A DNA stretch of 64,000 nucleotides from the NCBI RefSeq assembly GCF_039545135.1, contig NZ_BAABRU010000007.1, forward strand, positions 62,001-126,000, given 5' to 3'. Position numbers and translations under genes: made by a program. The notes beneath the pieces were generated by a model. The model worked only from the letters and a program-made list of their open reading frames with translations. It was not told where the DNA came from and made no database searches. This DNA comes from Herpetosiphon gulosus (GTDB lineage Bacteria; Chloroflexota; Chloroflexia; Chloroflexales; Herpetosiphonaceae). Positions 50,355-58,604 of this stretch are shown piece after piece; position 1 is the first letter of the stretch, and each line of letters starts with the position of its first letter.

Positions 50355-51568
50355 ATGAACCACCAATCAATTCCGCAAACTGCTAGTGAATTAGGCTTGA
50401 TGCAAGGTTTTCCGCCTGCATCAAGCGTCGAACACACGCAGCAATTACTCAAGCCGTATAATCGCTGGAGCTTCCAACATATTCAATTACTCAATCCGGT
50501 AGCCGATGTGTGGCACGGCACTGAGCCAAGCAGTCGATTTGAGTATGATCTACACGATTTAGATTCAATTAGCTACAAAAATTATCTTGGGCAGGAATTG
50601 AGCTTTAATCATATGGTTGAGCAAAGCTACACCGATGGCCTGATGGTTCTGCATCGTGGCAAGGTAATTTATGAACGCTATTTGAATGGAATGCAGCCAC
50701 ACATTGGGCTTCGGGGAGCAAATCGGTCACTGGCACGTTGGCAGCGCTACTGGTCGCTGAACAAGTGCTTGATCCTCAGGCAACGATTGCCTACTATTTG
50801 CCGGAACTCGCCAATAGTGGATTTGGCGATGCAACCCTCGGCCAAGTGCTAGGGATGAGCACGGCGGTGGGTTTTGCCGAGCACACTGGAAATTTGGTTA
50901 CCGAAAATTTCAAGTATGGAGTGGCCTTGGGCTGGAATTCGCGCCCAGCCGATTATCAAGGTCCAAACAATGTCTATGAATTTTTGCCAACGATGCTGAA
51001 AACTGACGTGCATGGACAACGCTTTAGCTACCAAACTCCCAATACTGATGTACTGGCATGGATTATCAAGCGCGTGCTGAATTGCAGTTTGGCTGAGGCT
51101 GTGTCGGGCTTTATCTGGCAAAAACTTGGGGCTGAGCGTGATGCCTTGTGGGTAGTTGATTCAGCTTGTGCCGAAACCGCTGGCTCAGGTTTTTGTTCAA
51201 CCCTGCGCGATATGGCACGGTTTGGCCAAATGTTGCTCAGGCGTGGTACATTCAATCGCCAGCAAATCTTGCCTGAAACAGCTATTTTGGCGCTTGAGGC
51301 TGGGGGCGATCAAGCAGCTTTTGAGCGGAGTGCGATCGCCCATCCTAGCAATGCCAACTATTCCTATAACTATCAATGGTGGCATACCCACAACCAGCAC
51401 GGAGCCTACATTGCCAATGGTTATGGTGGGCAGATGCTCTACATCGCACCCAAGGCTGAATTGGTATTTGCTAAAATGAGTTCGTACCCTACACCTACGC
51501 CCGATGGCTCAGAATTTTACGCGGCGATGGGCGCAATTCCAAGCCTGATTGCAGCTTTACAAGCATGA
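50355..51568 (+). pseudogene. Beta-lactamase/6-aminohexanoate-oligomer hydrolase family serine hydrolase, broken by a frameshift
   Basis: Start at 50355 (AAGGAG upstream). The first frame reads through DGLMVLHRGKVIYERYLNGMQPH to about 50702, then the homologous sequence continues in the -1 frame to 51568. In that frame HWASGSKSVTGTLAALL holds the SxxK catalytic motif (SGSK), so catalysis would be restored if the frame were repaired. Later parts (FSYQTPNTDVLAW, YSYNYQWWHT) match the family. One base appears lost around 50700 relative to relatives. Either a real recent pseudogene or a sequencing error. Intact length would be about 404 residues. Confidence 0.82.
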
Positions 51569-51578
51569 TGGCGAATTT

Positions 51579-51729
51579 TAACGCAGCGATGCAGAGAACA
51601 TAAGGCTATAGGCTTTTGGCCATTGGATTAGATCTTATGATATACCGATACATTTTCGATAGCCCAGAGCCTATAATAGCCATGAATCCTTTGCGCCGCT
51701 GCGTTAGCTAGACCCTGACCTCTGCGTCC
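51579..51729. repeat. Intergenic element related to 19136-19215 (family E)
   Basis: Begins AACGCAGCGATGCAG and ends near CGCCGCTGCGTTAGC, an inverted pair of AACGCAGCG/CGCTGCGTT. Internal AGGCTATAGG and GAGCCTATAATAG also pair. Lies between the broken hydrolase gene and tsaD (convergent). Confidence 0.5.
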
Positions 51730-52794
51730 TCAAATAAGTTTGAGGCTTGGCGTGGCATCGAGCGACCAATCTTGCTGCACGCCTGCTTGATAACGATAAT
51801 AAGCGGCAGCACCGATCATGGCGGCATTATCGGTACACAGCCAAATTGGCGGGTAGGCTACCGGAATTGGTTTGGCGGTTGCACTCAAGCGCTCGCGTAA
51901 GGCAGTATTTGCAGCCACGCCACCAGCCAAAATAATCGTTTTGGCTTTGTGTTCGCGGGCAGCAGCCACGGTTTTTTGCACCAACACATCGACTGCTGAA
52001 TCTTGAAAAGCTGCGGCAAGCTGAGCGGTGAAGGCTGGGTCAACTTCAGCAAGTTTAACTTTTTCCATGCGTTCGCCCAAGCGATCATTGACCACATTCA
52101 GCACAGCGGTTTTCAGGCCGCTAAAGCTCCAATCATAGGTTCCGCGCAACCATGCTCGAGGCAATTTGAGTGCTCCCGGGTTAACCCCACGGGCAACTTT
52201 TTCCATTTGTGGGCCACCTGGATAGCCCAAGCCCATAATTCTCGCCACCTTATCGAAGGCCTCGCCCACAGCATCATCGCGGGTTTGCCCAAGCAAGCGA
52301 TAATCGCCATGATCGTTGAGCAACACCAAAGCTGTGTGTCCACCAGATACAATCAAGGCCACACACGGAAATTCGGGAGCTTGGTAGGCTAGATCGTTGG
52401 CGGTATGCAACCACGAAGCATAAATATGGCCTTCGAGGTGATTCACTCCGATAAAGGGCAAATTGCGTGACCAGGCAATCGCTTTGGCAGTGTTAATTCC
52501 AGTTAATAACGCTCCGGCTAAGCCTGGGCCATAGGTTGTGGCAACCGCATTAATCGCACTCCAACCACCAGGCACTTGGGCCAAAACCGTATTAATCACT
52601 GGCGTAATCGTCAGAATATGTTGGCGCGAAGCCACTTCGGGCACAACACCACCATAACGTTGATGAATATCGATTTGCGAAGCAACGCTATTGGCCACAA
52701 TCTCGCGGCCATCGCGAATAACGGCGGCGGCGGTTTCATCGCACGATGTTTCAATCGCTAAAATCGTAAAACCTGCGGGCATTTGATGTGACAT
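51730..52794 (-). CDS. tsaD: tRNA N6-adenosine threonylcarbamoyltransferase TsaD
   Basis: A 354-residue essential enzyme (Kae1/Gcp family) that attaches the threonylcarbamoyl group to A37 of ANN-decoding tRNAs, with TsaB and TsaE. N-terminal ILAIETSCDETAAAVI, the metal-binding HLEGHIYA and VSGGHTALV, and the conserved ILAGGVAANTALRERL region are present. AGGA lies just before the start. Partner genes are not nearby. Confidence 0.97.
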   Translation of the reverse strand: MSHQMPAGFTILAIETSCDETAAAVIRDGREIVANSVASQIDIHQRYGGVVPEVASRQHILTITPVINTVLAQVPGGWSAINAVATTYGPGLAGALLTGINTAKAIAWSRNLPFIGVNHLEGHIYASWLHTANDLAYQAPEFPCVALIVSGGHTALVLLNDHGDYRLLGQTRDDAVGEAFDKVARIMGLGYPGGPQMEKVARGVNPGALKLPRAWLRGTYDWSFSGLKTAVLNVVNDRLGERMEKVKLAEVDPAFTAQLAAAFQDSAVDVLVQKTVAAAREHKAKTIILAGGVAANTALRERLSATAKPIPVAYPPIWLCTDNAAMIGAAAYYRYQAGVQQDWSLDATPSLKLI

Positions 52795-52875
52795 GAATTC
52801 CTACGTTCTATTTCACCTAGCTGTCAGTTGCGCTACATTGACGCTGTGCCGTGGCTATGGCATGATATGAGTGGT

Positions 52876-52911
52876 AAAAACGACAACACCCCGTTTTTGG
52901 GGTGCTGTCGT
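52876..52911 (-). terminator. Terminator of the histidine-rich small gene
   Basis: On the minus strand ACGACAGCACCCC and GGGGTGTTGTCGT form a 13-bp stem with one mismatch, then five T residues (52876-52880). Also ends on tsaD side. Confidence 0.8.
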
Positions 52912-52915
52912 GCGT

Positions 52916-53146
52916 TTAGTGCTGTGAAGTGATTTCCTCAGCGTGACTACCAACAACGACTTGGGTGTCATGGCTATCGTGATTGATCGCATCATGATGC
53001 TCATGGCCGTGGTCAGCATCATGATGATCGTGATGACCATGACCACCAATGCTATATTCACGAACTTCACTGGCGGCTTTAACTCGCCGATCATATTCGC
53101 CATCGATGGCATCTCGAAATGCCACAAAAAACTCTTTAATGCCCAT
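52916..53146 (-). CDS. Histidine-rich small protein
   Basis: A 76-residue protein started at 53146 (GGAG 7 bases upstream). First 40 residues are mixed charge (MGIKEFFVAFRDAIDGEYDR and following). The second half is a metal-binding-looking stretch, GGHGHHDHHDADHGHEHHDA, with 13 His and 8 Asp/Glu in about 40 residues, resembling Ni/Zn buffer or chaperone tails. No transporter is adjacent. Its own terminator. Function not assigned. Confidence 0.7.
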   Translation of the reverse strand: MGIKEFFVAFRDAIDGEYDRRVKAASEVREYSIGGHGHHDHHDADHGHEHHDAINHDSHDTQVVVGSHAEEITSQH

Positions 53147-53221
53147 TACGGTTCTCCGTTGAATGATCTGCTGTCGCATTATACCAAAAGTGGCCGCAGG
53201 GTGTAAGAAAGATCATAATTC

Positions 53222-53974
53222 ATGTCAACTGTTGGTTGTTTAATTCTTCACGGCTTTACGTCATGCGCCGATTCAGTCAATCGCGTGCCAAGCCGTTTAG
53301 TACCACATCAGATTCCATATCGCATGCCCTATTTACGTGGTCATGGCACTTTGCCCGAAGATTTGCAGGGTGTAACTTGGCACGATTGGTATGCTGATGC
53401 GAATGCAGCCTTTCGCGATTTACGGCGCGAGGTCGATAAAGTTATTTTGATTGGGCTATCCATGGGTGGCCTCGTGGCCAATCATCTGGCAGCGGCCCAT
53501 CGCGACGAAGTCATTGGCGTGGTCAGTGTGGCCGCAGCCATGCGCTTTCACTATAAACATGCCGACCGGGCACGCTATGTTGCACCAATGCTGGGCATGT
53601 GGGGCGACGAAAATCGCGATATGGGCGCAGGTTGGTACGATAAAGAGACAGGCCGCCAACATGGCAATTATCGGCGCTTTCCGGCTCCAGCCTTTGTTTC
53701 GCTTTGGCGCTATGCCAAAGTTGTGGAACAACAATTGCCACGAATTATTGCACCAATCTTAATCATTCATTCACATCAAGATCGTACAATTCCAACATCC
53801 GCCGCCGAAGCGATCTATCGCCACGTCGGCTCTAGCGATAAACAATTACTGTGGTTCGATAAGAGTGGCCACGAAATGCTCCGCGATGGCGAATCGCCAG
53901 CAGTCTTAGATGCAGTTGAGCAATTCGTGCTACATCATCGTGCTCAATATCAATCATCAACAAACAAGGAGTAG
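53222..53974 (+). CDS. Alpha/beta hydrolase (carboxylesterase/monoacylglycerol lipase type)
   Basis: A 250-residue serine hydrolase: LHGFTS oxyanion loop, catalytic Ser in LIGLSMGGLVA, Asp in HSHQDRTIP, His in SGHEMLRD. The cap region is short. Close to thermostable Est30-type carboxylesterases. It precedes the LCP gene by 8 bases and is likely in its operon. Confidence 0.9.
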   Translation: MSTVGCLILHGFTSCADSVNRVPSRLVPHQIPYRMPYLRGHGTLPEDLQGVTWHDWYADANAAFRDLRREVDKVILIGLSMGGLVANHLAAAHRDEVIGVVSVAAAMRFHYKHADRARYVAPMLGMWGDENRDMGAGWYDKETGRQHGNYRRFPAPAFVSLWRYAKVVEQQLPRIIAPILIIHSHQDRTIPTSAAEAIYRHVGSSDKQLLWFDKSGHEMLRDGESPAVLDAVEQFVLHHRAQYQSSTNKE

Positions 53975-53982
53975 ATAGCTGC

Positions 53983-55740
53983 ATGCCTGCAAAAACCGAT
54001 ACACCTGAGGAATCGACCAACGGGTCAGCCAATGATCTATCGCTCGATGCTGAGCATGTTCGTAGTCAAGCTACCACGCCCTTGCCAACTCGTTCACGTG
54101 CCGCAGCTAAAGCCGATGCAGCCAACGACGCGGCGTTGATGAATGATCTGCTGTTGAATAATAATTCGACCGCTGCTGCACGCCCACGCCCACGGGCAGT
54201 ACCACGCGCTGAGCACGAAGGAGCCTATGTTCGCGTGCCCAAGGCTGTTCAATCGGCGGTTGGCAGTCGCCCAACCTCGCGCCCATTGCCACCCAAAACT
54301 GCTCCGGTCAAAAGTACCTCGCGTGGGGCAGGCTGTGGCATGATTATGCTTGGGGTCTTGTTAACAGTGGTTTTGGTGGGCGGGGGTGGGGCACTTTGGG
54401 CCTATTTAAAGGTTAAAAACGCTACCAGCGATGCTTTAGTTACGATTCCAACTCAAGCGCCAAATCTGGTCGAAAATCCTAATAACCCTAATCCTCAGCC
54501 CAACCAACCTTTGGCAACCCCCGATATTGTCAAAGATCCCTTTAATTTGTTGTTGATTGGGGTCGATTTACGCGAGAATGATACCAAAGCTCGCACCGAT
54601 ACGATCATTGTGTTGCATATCGACCCAACTCAAAAATGGGCCAGCATGGTCTCGATTCCGCGTGATAGTTGTGCCGAAATTCCAGGCTATGATGCGCCTG
54701 GCACATGTTCACAACGGATTAATGCGGCCTATGAACTGGGCTATAAAGAAGGTATCGCCCAAAATATGACGATTCCTTCAACTCAAGCAATGGCGTTAAC
54801 CCGCGATACCGTTGCTAATATGCTCAACATTAATATCGATTATGTCGCCCAAGTCGATTTTAAGGGCTTTCGTAAAATTGTTGATGCCGTTGGGGGCATT
54901 ACGATCGATGTGCAACGCCCACTGTGGGATGCGACCTATCCAACCGATGATGATGATTATGGGGTGATTCGGCTGTTTATTCCGGCTGGCTTGCAACATA
55001 TGGATGGAACAACCGCGTTGCGTTATGCCCGTTCACGCCATCAAGATGCCGATTATGGTCGCTCACGCCGCCAGCAAGATGTGATTCGGGCGCTGATTCA
55101 AACCCTCAAAGATAAAGGCTTGCTCGACCAAATTGATTCCTTGGATAACCTGGCCGAACAACTCAAAGGCTCGTTCTATACCGACCTGCCAATCGATGAC
55201 CTTGGCAATTTACGAGCTTTGGCTGGGCTTGGCAGTGACATTGCCAATGGTCGAATCAAGAGTGTCAAATGGGATACTAGCTCAGTAATCGGCTATATGG
55301 ATGAATCGCAGTATGTGCCAATTTGGGACCCAGCCAGCATCGCGGCTACGGTTGATCAATTATTGACCAGCCCGATTCCCGATACCAATAGCCCTGTTGA
55401 TGGTAGCTCAAACACACCTTCGGACGACAATCTAAGCATCGAGGTGATCAATGGAGCACAAATTAGCGGGTTGGCAGGCGATGTAGCAACCCATCTTGAG
55501 AATCGTGAGTATCAATTGCTCAATCCTTCAACCGCTTCAACTGTGTATGACACCACCAAAATCATCGATTTTGGCAATCATAAAGACCTGCGTGAGCAAC
55601 TTGCTGCTGAACTGGGCATTAGCAATCGCAACATTATTGTCGTGAGCAAAACCAGCCCAGCCCCCGAACAACCAAAGGGTGACGCAGCTTTAGTGTTATT
55701 GCTTGGACGCGATTACGACGAGGCTTGGCGCAAACCCTAA
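53983..55740 (+). CDS. LCP family cell-wall glycopolymer ligase (LytR-CpsA-Psr)
   Basis: A 585-residue membrane protein. Residues 1-110 are a long disordered, charged cytoplasmic region; one transmembrane helix follows (about 113-135, GMIMLGVLLTVVLVGGGGAL). The LCP domain holds GVDLRENDTKARTDTIIVLH, IPRDSC, GGITIDVQRP and LRYARSRHQDADYGRSRRQQ, the conserved Arg/Asp cluster that binds the polyprenyl-phosphate substrate. A LytR_C domain (IEVINGAQISGLA) ends it. It transfers glycopolymers to the wall. Preceded by an esterase gene. Confidence 0.93.
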   Translation: MPAKTDTPEESTNGSANDLSLDAEHVRSQATTPLPTRSRAAAKADAANDAALMNDLLLNNNSTAAARPRPRAVPRAEHEGAYVRVPKAVQSAVGSRPTSRPLPPKTAPVKSTSRGAGCGMIMLGVLLTVVLVGGGGALWAYLKVKNATSDALVTIPTQAPNLVENPNNPNPQPNQPLATPDIVKDPFNLLLIGVDLRENDTKARTDTIIVLHIDPTQKWASMVSIPRDSCAEIPGYDAPGTCSQRINAAYELGYKEGIAQNMTIPSTQAMALTRDTVANMLNINIDYVAQVDFKGFRKIVDAVGGITIDVQRPLWDATYPTDDDDYGVIRLFIPAGLQHMDGTTALRYARSRHQDADYGRSRRQQDVIRALIQTLKDKGLLDQIDSLDNLAEQLKGSFYTDLPIDDLGNLRALAGLGSDIANGRIKSVKWDTSSVIGYMDESQYVPIWDPASIAATVDQLLTSPIPDTNSPVDGSSNTPSDDNLSIEVINGAQISGLAGDVATHLENREYQLLNPSTASTVYDTTKIIDFGNHKDLREQLAAELGISNRNIIVVSKTSPAPEQPKGDAALVLLLGRDYDEAWRKP

Positions 55741-55965
55741 GCAAGAGGTCAGGGGTTAGGAGCCAAAATTGTAGTTATTTTTGCTGCTCCCTCGCCCCTT
55801 CGTGTCCTGCGTGGATAAAACTGGCTGTTTGGCTTTAGCTTTTATGTGTAATGGTTTATAGCGTTAAAAACAGCCAGCATGCCCTCACCCCCAGCCCCTC
55901 TCCCACTGCGACGGGCGAGGGGAGCACTCCTGGAACGGTTCTCCTTATGTTCTATGTTCTTTGCT
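55741..55965. repeat. Mixed repeats (families D, A, C) between LCP and response-regulator genes
   Basis: GAGGTCAGGGGTTAGGAGCC (family D like) is followed by a divergent third copy of the 36-bp repeat (55853-55888), a half family A element (55879-55945) and a CTATGTT array (55945-55963) directly before the response-regulator stop. No gene seen. Confidence 0.65.
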
Positions 55966-56805
55966 TTATGCTCTCGCCTCGGCCAAAATATGGTAAAGCT
56001 GGGCGATTGCTTCTTTGCGGCGACGATAATATTCGCTTTTCGAGAGATGCAGTTGCTGAGCTTGGGTTTGCGGGTCGTGAAGTTGCACAAATTCGCCCTC
56101 CAGAATTGCCAAGGTTTCGAGCACATTCAATTGCATGGCTTCGCGAATCACGCTGGCAATTTTGGCTTGGGTTTGCAAGCCACGTTGATAATCGCTAGCA
56201 ATTTGCGGAAACAAATACCTGGCCAAATGACTTGTACCCAAGCCAACCAAGCCTTGACGATGCAATTGCAACAGCGCTTTGGTCAGATCTTCCTCGTTCA
56301 ACGGTGGGCTAGGCGTGGGGGCCAGCAAACGTAAGCGCAGAATATTCAGCAAGGCTTGACTGCCAAGCGGTGCTTGTTGAGCACTTGTCAGCAGTGCTTG
56401 CTCAATTCGTTGGGCTAAATCGGGAGTAGCGGGTTTTTCGAGGACGGCATCGCAGCCAAAGGCAATGGCTGTTTGATGCACTTCGCTGGCACTTAGTGCA
56501 GTTAATGCCACAATCGCCAACGGTGGTAGGCTGCCATTGGCAATCTGAATTTGCAATTGTAAAGCCAAATTTGCGCCCGCCAACGATGAGGCAACCACTT
56601 GCTGAAGCGCAGGATCGTTGGGCATATTTAAATCCACAAGCAACAATATTTGGCTTGGCTGATAGATCGCCAAGGCCTGCTGTAATTGCTCGGTAGCTTG
56701 TTTGCTTGAACGCGCCATGCTGGTTTGATAGCCAGCTGCTTGTAAATAACGCGCCGCTAACTGACGATCAACCGCCAGATCATCAACGATAATGCAATAG
56801 TTCAT
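55966..56805 (-). CDS. Response regulator with helical C-terminal domain
   Basis: A 279-residue two-component regulator. Receiver residues: D8/D9, phospho-acceptor D58 in LLLVDLNMPND, T102 in LTALSA, K124 in VLEKPAT. The loop between the phospho-Asp and the fourth strand is about ten residues longer than usual. After a linker, the C-terminal part (TLAILEGEFVQ, AQQLHLSKSEYYRRRKEAIA) resembles a sigma-4-like helix-turn-helix, so it may bind DNA. Overlaps the kinase gene by four bases. Confidence 0.88.
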   Translation of the reverse strand: MNYCIIVDDLAVDRQLAARYLQAAGYQTSMARSSKQATEQLQQALAIYQPSQILLLVDLNMPNDPALQQVVASSLAGANLALQLQIQIANGSLPPLAIVALTALSASEVHQTAIAFGCDAVLEKPATPDLAQRIEQALLTSAQQAPLGSQALLNILRLRLLAPTPSPPLNEEDLTKALLQLHRQGLVGLGTSHLARYLFPQIASDYQRGLQTQAKIASVIREAMQLNVLETLAILEGEFVQLHDPQTQAQQLHLSKSEYYRRRKEAIAQLYHILAEARA

Positions 56806-58082
56806 TGCGTAACCTGTGGAAAATGTAGTTGAATTGTATAGCCCGTCGGAACATCGGGCACATACAGCGTAGCTTTAGCTTGATTCAGCATCTGTTGCAC
56901 TTGTTTCAAACCCAAACCTTGGGTGATTGCACTAAAATCAGCCTGATTGAGCGCCGCGCGTAAGGCTTGATGCATGCCAGCCCCATCATCACGAACTTCT
57001 ATGATCACGTTTTGCTCCGATCGATAGCTACTGATACGTACCTCGTGATGGCAACGGCTCAAACTATTATCAAGCAAGTTGAATAAGGCTCGCTCAAATT
57101 GCTCACGATCAGCCATAATCACGCTGCCCGCAGCAATTTCAAGCTGCACCTTGGCGATTGGCTCACTGTAGTAGGCCGCCAAGCCGCTGATTGCTGGCTG
57201 CAATTGCGCCAAACATTGCTGTACATCGATGATTTCGAGGCTAGCACGCTGGCGACCAAGCTGCTGACGGGCTTGATCAAGCAAATTATTAAGTTGGCGT
57301 TCGACCCGCTGAGTGGCAGCTAGGGCTGGCTGAATCGTACTATTGGTGCTTGGTTGTTCGAACGCCAAGCCTTGCAACAAGCCTTGAACGCTTTTCAAGG
57401 GCTGGCGCAAATCGTGTTTCAGCAAACTAAGTTGTTGCACATGGCTTTGTAAATCGTGGAGTTGCTGTTGCATGCTGCTCCGTTGCTGCACTAATTGAGC
57501 AGTTTGGCTATGTTGTTGGCTAGCATGCCACAAGGTTTGGCGCGAAACAAAGCCAATCGTGCTGCACATCAACACAATGCTCAGTACCATAATCATCACC
57601 AAGGCCCATTCATTCAACACAATAAATTGGCCTGCAACAAGATAATTCAAGCCAATCAGCCCGCTAGTATAAGCCAACACTTGCCAAAATGGCATTACCA
57701 CCGCAAAACTACACAAAGCAAACAACTCAAAAATAATCACATTTGGTAAATGCATCGCATAAGCCAAGGCTGAATTGTAGCCAATTGCGAGCAGCATTGT
57801 ACAATGCCAAGCCCAATTAATCTGTTTACGCCGTACTAGCCACCAAACCAGCAAAGGATTGAAGAGGCTGCGCACAAGATGTAAACTAAATATACTCAAC
57901 GATTGTTGCTGATTAAGCACGGCCAAACCAAGAATCAAGGTGAATGGGATGGCCAAGCCACATGCTACCAAGGTGATTAATTGAATCAAGCGGCGTTTGT
58001 TGTGCTCAAGCAGTTTTTGGTAGTGCTGCAAGGTAGCTGGTTCAGCATGGTTTTGGGTTGAATTAATGATCATTTTGAGCAT
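56802..58082 (-). CDS. Sensor histidine kinase with integral membrane sensor
   Basis: A 426-residue kinase. About six transmembrane segments (residues 35-180) form the sensor with no periplasmic loop of note, then a coiled segment and phospho-acceptor H223 in LLKHDLRQPLKSV, and an ATPase domain with LFNLLDNSLS (N box), VRDDGAGM (G1) and QGLGLKQVQQ (G2). The cognate response regulator follows, with an ATGA overlap. Preceded by two small membrane protein genes, which may modulate sensing. Confidence 0.9.
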   Translation of the reverse strand: MLKMIINSTQNHAEPATLQHYQKLLEHNKRRLIQLITLVACGLAIPFTLILGLAVLNQQQSLSIFSLHLVRSLFNPLLVWWLVRRKQINWAWHCTMLLAIGYNSALAYAMHLPNVIIFELFALCSFAVVMPFWQVLAYTSGLIGLNYLVAGQFIVLNEWALVMIMVLSIVLMCSTIGFVSRQTLWHASQQHSQTAQLVQQRSSMQQQLHDLQSHVQQLSLLKHDLRQPLKSVQGLLQGLAFEQPSTNSTIQPALAATQRVERQLNNLLDQARQQLGRQRASLEIIDVQQCLAQLQPAISGLAAYYSEPIAKVQLEIAAGSVIMADREQFERALFNLLDNSLSRCHHEVRISSYRSEQNVIIEVRDDGAGMHQALRAALNQADFSAITQGLGLKQVQQMLNQAKATLYVPDVPTGYTIQLHFPQVTQ

Positions 58083-58383
58083 TTTTGAATCGTCTTTTGA
58101 GGCTAGCCAGCATCATCTGATAATCGTAATCAAATAGCCAGCCAAAACAACAAAAAAGCATAAAGCTATTTAAGCCGCTGCTCACGATAATTGCCAGCAA
58201 TTCGAATGGCAATAAATAGGCAACGATGCTATGCAAAAAATCGATGCAGCCAACAATCAACAGCGCAATTAAGCTAAAACTCAGAATTTTGAATGCTCCA
58301 CGTGGGCGAACATGCTGAATTAACATCAAGCACCAGAGTGCAGCAATTGCCAGATGCACTGGCCATAGATGACTGAAGATCAT
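58063..58383 (-). CDS. Small membrane protein, two-component operon
   Basis: A 106-residue protein from the ATG at 58383 (a TTG at 58401 in the same frame is less likely), with about three membrane segments. Its 3' end overlaps the start of the kinase gene by about 20 bases. Located four bases after the stop of the 39-residue ORF. Possible accessory to the membrane-embedded sensor. Confidence 0.7.
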   Translation of the reverse strand: MIFSHLWPVHLAIAALWCLMLIQHVRPRGAFKILSFSLIALLIVGCIDFLHSIVAYLLPFELLAIIVSSGLNSFMLFCCFGWLFDYDYQMMLASLKRRFKNAQNDH

Positions 58384-58387
58384 CAAT

Positions 58388-58507
58388 TTACCAACGCTCA
58401 ACGATCAATTGCAGCACCAAACAACTAAACAGCCCCAACCCACAACCTAGGCCAATCCCGATAATTGGCCAGAACAGCCGCTTGGCCTCACGATCAAACT
58501 TCAACAC
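58388..58507 (-). CDS. 39-residue single-span membrane protein, first gene of two-component operon
   Basis: A short ORF starting at a GTG (58507) with GGAGGG a few bases upstream; MLKFDREAKRLFWPIIGIGL then CGLGLFSCLVLQLIVERW gives one membrane helix with positive inside. It ends four bases before the start of the 106-residue protein. The ribosome site and tight spacing make it credible; function unknown. Confidence 0.6.
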   Translation of the reverse strand: MLKFDREAKRLFWPIIGIGLGCGLGLFSCLVLQLIVERW

Positions 58508-58516
58508 GCAACCCTC

Positions 58517-58556
58517 CTACGCTAGCTCCTCAGCACTTCGCTCAGCGCTAGTGTAG
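58517..58556 (-). promoter_or_regulatory. Leader hairpin before the small membrane ORF
   Basis: On the minus strand CTACACTAGC and GCTAGCGTAG form a 10-bp stem (one G-T pair), loop about 20 bases, whose 3' arm ends at the GGAGG ribosome site of the 39-residue ORF. It could lower translation of the operon. Confidence 0.4.
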
Positions 58557-58604
58557 TCGAATCAGGTTGAAATCGGGGGCTATTTTTCCCAGCTTTTTCC
58601 CAAG

